Shown: positions 61,827 to 64,000 of the stretch, piece after piece
Position numbering within the stretch: position 1 is the first letter of the stretch
Layout: each line of letters opens with the position of its first letter
Source of the DNA: an uncultured Psychroserpens sp.
GTDB lineage: Bacteria; Bacteroidota; Bacteroidia; Flavobacteriales; Flavobacteriaceae
Reading direction: 5' to 3'
DNA: 64,000 bases
Assembly: GCA_947489585.1 (NCBI GenBank)
Contig: CANLEE010000002.1
Location: 124,001 to 188,000, forward strand
Translations under genes and position numbers: made by a program
The notes under the pieces: generated by a model
Databases searched by the model: none
What the model saw: only the letters and a program-made list of their open reading frames with translations
Told to the model about the DNA's origin: nothing

Positions 61827-62792
61827 TTGAACAGTATTCAATCTATCCTTAAAACCGCCAAAAAAACTATAGATTTAGAACGTGATGCTATTGCAAATTT
61901 GAGTCATTTATTAACTGATGATTTTGCAAATGCAGTATCTTTGATATACAATTCAAAAGGTCGTGTAGTGATTACAGGTATTGGTAAAAGTGCAATCATT
62001 GCCAATAAAATTGTTGCAACTTTAAATTCAACAGGTACACCATCTGTATTTATGCATGCTGCAGATGCTATTCATGGTGATTTAGGGTTGATTTTAGAAG
62101 ATGATGTCGTGATTTGTATTTCTAAAAGCGGAAATACACCAGAAATTAAAGTATTGGTTCCTTTAATCAAAAATGCAAAGAATAAAATGATTGCGATTAC
62201 TGGAAATGACAAATCATTTTTAGCACTTCAAGCCGATTTTATTCTGAATGCATATGTCGAACAAGAAGCTTGCCCGAATAATTTAGCGCCTACCACTAGC
62301 ACTACAGCTCAATTAGTTTTAGGTGATGCCTTAGCGGTATGTTTATTAGAACTTCGCGGATTTTCAAGTAAAGATTTTGCTAAATACCATCCAGGTGGTT
62401 CTTTAGGAAAACGGTTGTACTTACGTGTTAGCGATTTATCTTCTGTGAATGAAAAACCAAAAGTGGGATTATCAACAAGTGCAAAAGATGTGATTGTTGA
62501 AATTTCAGAAAAAATGCTTGGTGTAACAGCAGTAGTAGACAACAATAAAATAGCTGGTATTATTACTGATGGTGACTTGAGACGAATGCTTACCAAAAGT
62601 GATGAGTTTATTCACTTGACAGCTAAAGATATTATGAGTAGTCATCCTAAACGCATTGACGAAGATGCGATGGCCATAGATGCAATGGAGCTTATGGAAA
62701 CACATGGTATTTCCCAATTACTGGTTGAAAAAAATGGCAACTATGCTGGTGTTATACATATTCATGATTTAATTAAAGAAGGTATTATATAA
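61827..62792 (+). CDS. kdsD: Arabinose-5-phosphate isomerase (KdsD/KpsF)
   Basis: 321 residues. SIS domain (about 30-175): GIGKSAIIANKIVATLNSTGTPS, ADAIHGDLGLI, SKSGNTPE. Two CBS repeats follow (about 200-320). The enzyme interconverts ribulose-5-phosphate and arabinose-5-phosphate for Kdo synthesis. The start is a TTG at 61827: there is no in-frame ATG before the conserved SIS core and the N-terminus fits the family length. A -7 element TACATTTG lies at 61763-61770. Confidence 0.9.
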   Translation: MNSIQSILKTAKKTIDLERDAIANLSHLLTDDFANAVSLIYNSKGRVVITGIGKSAIIANKIVATLNSTGTPSVFMHAADAIHGDLGLILEDDVVICISKSGNTPEIKVLVPLIKNAKNKMIAITGNDKSFLALQADFILNAYVEQEACPNNLAPTTSTTAQLVLGDALAVCLLELRGFSSKDFAKYHPGGSLGKRLYLRVSDLSSVNEKPKVGLSTSAKDVIVEISEKMLGVTAVVDNNKIAGIITDGDLRRMLTKSDEFIHLTAKDIMSSHPKRIDEDAMAIDAMELMETHGISQLLVEKNGNYAGVIHIHDLIKEGII

Positions 62793-63619
62793 TGGCAAAT
62801 AAGAAGACCGATGAGATGTCGTTTCTTGATCACCTAGAAGACTTAAGATGGCATTTAATACGAATTACACTTTCTATTTTGATTTGTGCTACAGTTGCTT
62901 TTATTTTTAGTGGATTTATTTTTGAACATATAGTCTTTGCGCCTAAACGCATGGACTTTCCTACGTATAAATGGTTATGTCAAGCATCGCAATTTATTGG
63001 CATTAATGATGCGACATTTTGTGCGGCAGAATTTCCTTTTAAAATTCAAAGTAGACAAATGGCAGGACAGTTTTCTGCAGACATTTGGACTTCTATTTAT
63101 GCTGGATTTGTGATTGCTTTTCCTTATGTGATTTATCAGTTTTGGAGTTTTATCAGTCCAGGCTTACATTCAAGTGAACGTAAGCATTCGAGAGGGTTTA
63201 TATTTACAACATCATTTTTATTCTTTTTGGGTGTCTTATTTGGCTATTTTATAGTAACGCCTTTATCTATAAATTTCTTAGCAAATTATAGTATTAGCCC
63301 TGAAGTTGTTAATGAATTTGATATTAGTTCTTATATCTCTACGGTAAGATCAGCAGCTTTAGCCTCTGGTTTTGTATTTGAGCTGCCTATTATCATTTAT
63401 TTTTTAACCAAAATAGGTTTGGTGACACCTCAAATTATGAGGAAATACCGAAAATTTGCTTTGGTCATTGTATTGATTCTTTCAGCAATTATAACACCTC
63501 CTGATTTAGCGAGTCAAGTTATTGTTGCTATTCCAATATTAATTTTATACCAAGTAAGTATTTATATATCTAAAGTGGTTGTTAAAAACCAAAACAAAAA
63601 ACAAAAAGTCCATGTCTGA
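62792..63619 (+). CDS. tatC: Twin-arginine translocase subunit TatC
   Basis: 275 residues with six membrane helices. The conserved N-terminus MSFLDHLEDLRWHLIR, the first periplasmic loop, and the FVFELPIIIYFL segment are present. It recognises twin-arginine signal peptides. The start overlaps the kdsD stop (TAATG at 62790-62794). No tatA gene is in the window. Confidence 0.95.
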   Translation: MANKKTDEMSFLDHLEDLRWHLIRITLSILICATVAFIFSGFIFEHIVFAPKRMDFPTYKWLCQASQFIGINDATFCAAEFPFKIQSRQMAGQFSADIWTSIYAGFVIAFPYVIYQFWSFISPGLHSSERKHSRGFIFTTSFLFFLGVLFGYFIVTPLSINFLANYSISPEVVNEFDISSYISTVRSAALASGFVFELPIIIYFLTKIGLVTPQIMRKYRKFALVIVLILSAIITPPDLASQVIVAIPILILYQVSIYISKVVVKNQNKKQKVHV

Positions 63620-63971
63620 TAGTGTTTCCGAATTTAATGCGTATCGTTCTAAAATGAACGACGCAATTCTAGCAGATAATAACAAAGTTATCAAGCGTAT
63701 TTTTAATCTCGATACTAATGCCTTTACCGAAGGTGCTTTAGATAAGAGAACAAAAGAACTTTTAGGCTTAGTAGCCTCAATGGTATTACGCTGTGATGAT
63801 TGTGTGAAGTATCATTTAGAATCCAGTTATAAAGAAGGTTTAAACAAAGAAGAAGTTGTAGAAGCCTTAAGTATTGCAACACTAGTTGGTGGTACAATTG
63901 TCATTCCGCATTTGCGTAAAGCCTATGAATACTGGGATGCATTAGAAACTCAGAATCCTACTGACCGTTAA
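63612..63971 (+). CDS. Carboxymuconolactone decarboxylase/AhpD-like protein
   Basis: 119 residues from the ATG at 63612; a start 11 codons earlier would lie well inside tatC. The AhpD-like motif C-x2-C-x3-H is CDDCVKYH, with helices KRTKELLGLVASMVLR and EEVVEALSIATLVGG. Such proteins are small peroxidase-type or disulfide enzymes; the exact substrate is not known. It overlaps the tatC end by 8 bp and lies near the right edge of the window. Confidence 0.88.
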   Translation: MSDSVSEFNAYRSKMNDAILADNNKVIKRIFNLDTNAFTEGALDKRTKELLGLVASMVLRCDDCVKYHLESSYKEGLNKEEVVEALSIATLVGGTIVIPHLRKAYEYWDALETQNPTDR

Positions 63972-64000
63972 ACTTATAATAAACTAAAAAGCAAGTCTTT

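Noticed and set aside
1..64000. tRNA, rRNA, CRISPR, insertion sequence or prophage genes
   Set aside because: I looked for T-loop-like motifs, evenly spaced direct repeats and transposase or integrase proteins and found none.

Overview
The window is AT-rich DNA from a member of the Flavobacteriaceae (Bacteroidota). The evidence is the gene content: a type IX secretion (T9SS) sorting tail, a fused CcoN-CcoO oxidase subunit, a clade II (Sec-exported) NosZ operon, a natural cyclophilin-FKBP fusion, LytTR/2TM signalling genes and many SPII lipoproteins. Promoters also fit the Bacteroidota pattern, with a -7 element of the form TAnnTTTG or TAnnTTTA. I see no tRNA, rRNA, CRISPR array, insertion sequence or prophage.

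Layout. 1-4.1 kb is the 5' part of a very large LamG-type surface protein that runs off the left edge. 4.6-7.8 kb holds a YdeI-family gene and a MoxR-type ATPase/VWA pair. 7.9-19.2 kb is a micro-aerobic respiration block: an FNR-like regulator, then divergently ccoI, ccoS, ccoNO, ccoQ, ccoP, ccoG, ccoH, a SafE-like membrane protein, a PLP decarboxylase and a CBS-pair protein. 19.4-20.5 kb has an Rrf2 regulator and deoD. 20.5-28.9 kb is a leftward nos operon (cytochrome c, fasciclin protein, nosZ, an orphan membrane protein, nosL, a NosL-barrel fusion, nosD, nosF, nosY). 29.1-34.3 kb has a sortilin-like propeller protein and an S9 peptidase. 34.4-36.7 kb is hemN plus a double universal stress protein. 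36.8-44.2 kb has Cu/Zn SOD, an ECF sigma/anti-sigma pair, a phosphoesterase, a TPR lipoprotein and two DUF4331 genes. 44.3-49.2 kb has a yeast-type cytosine deaminase, a LETM1-like protein, an AttH/CrtC-like T9SS cargo, an unknown membrane protein and a J-domain protein. 49.2-53.5 kb is a leftward LytS/LytTR operon with four 2TM modules. 53.6-57.4 kb has a beta-lactamase-fold hydrolase, the dual immunophilin and small unknowns. 57.5-59.5 kb is a MarR/thioredoxin-fold/DUF2024 cluster. 59.5-64 kb has recQ, kdsD, tatC and an AhpD-like gene.

The most notable signal is regulatory. Five near-palindromes of form TGAYAWWWRTCA lie upstream of ccoI, ccoS-ccoNO, the CBS gene, the nos operon and hemN-usp. 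In all five the centre is exactly 36.5 bp from the end of a TAnnTTTG-like -7 element, which is class II activator geometry. This ties cytochrome oxidase assembly, N2O reduction, anaerobic haem synthesis and a CBS protein into one low-oxygen regulon, most simply under the FNR-like gene at 7871-8548. Two further operator families are visible. One is a 19-bp site shared by the Rrf2 gene and the nos promoter. The other is a TTAGGAATCCTAA-type site repeated three times around a Cys-rich MarR gene and its thiol-protein neighbours.
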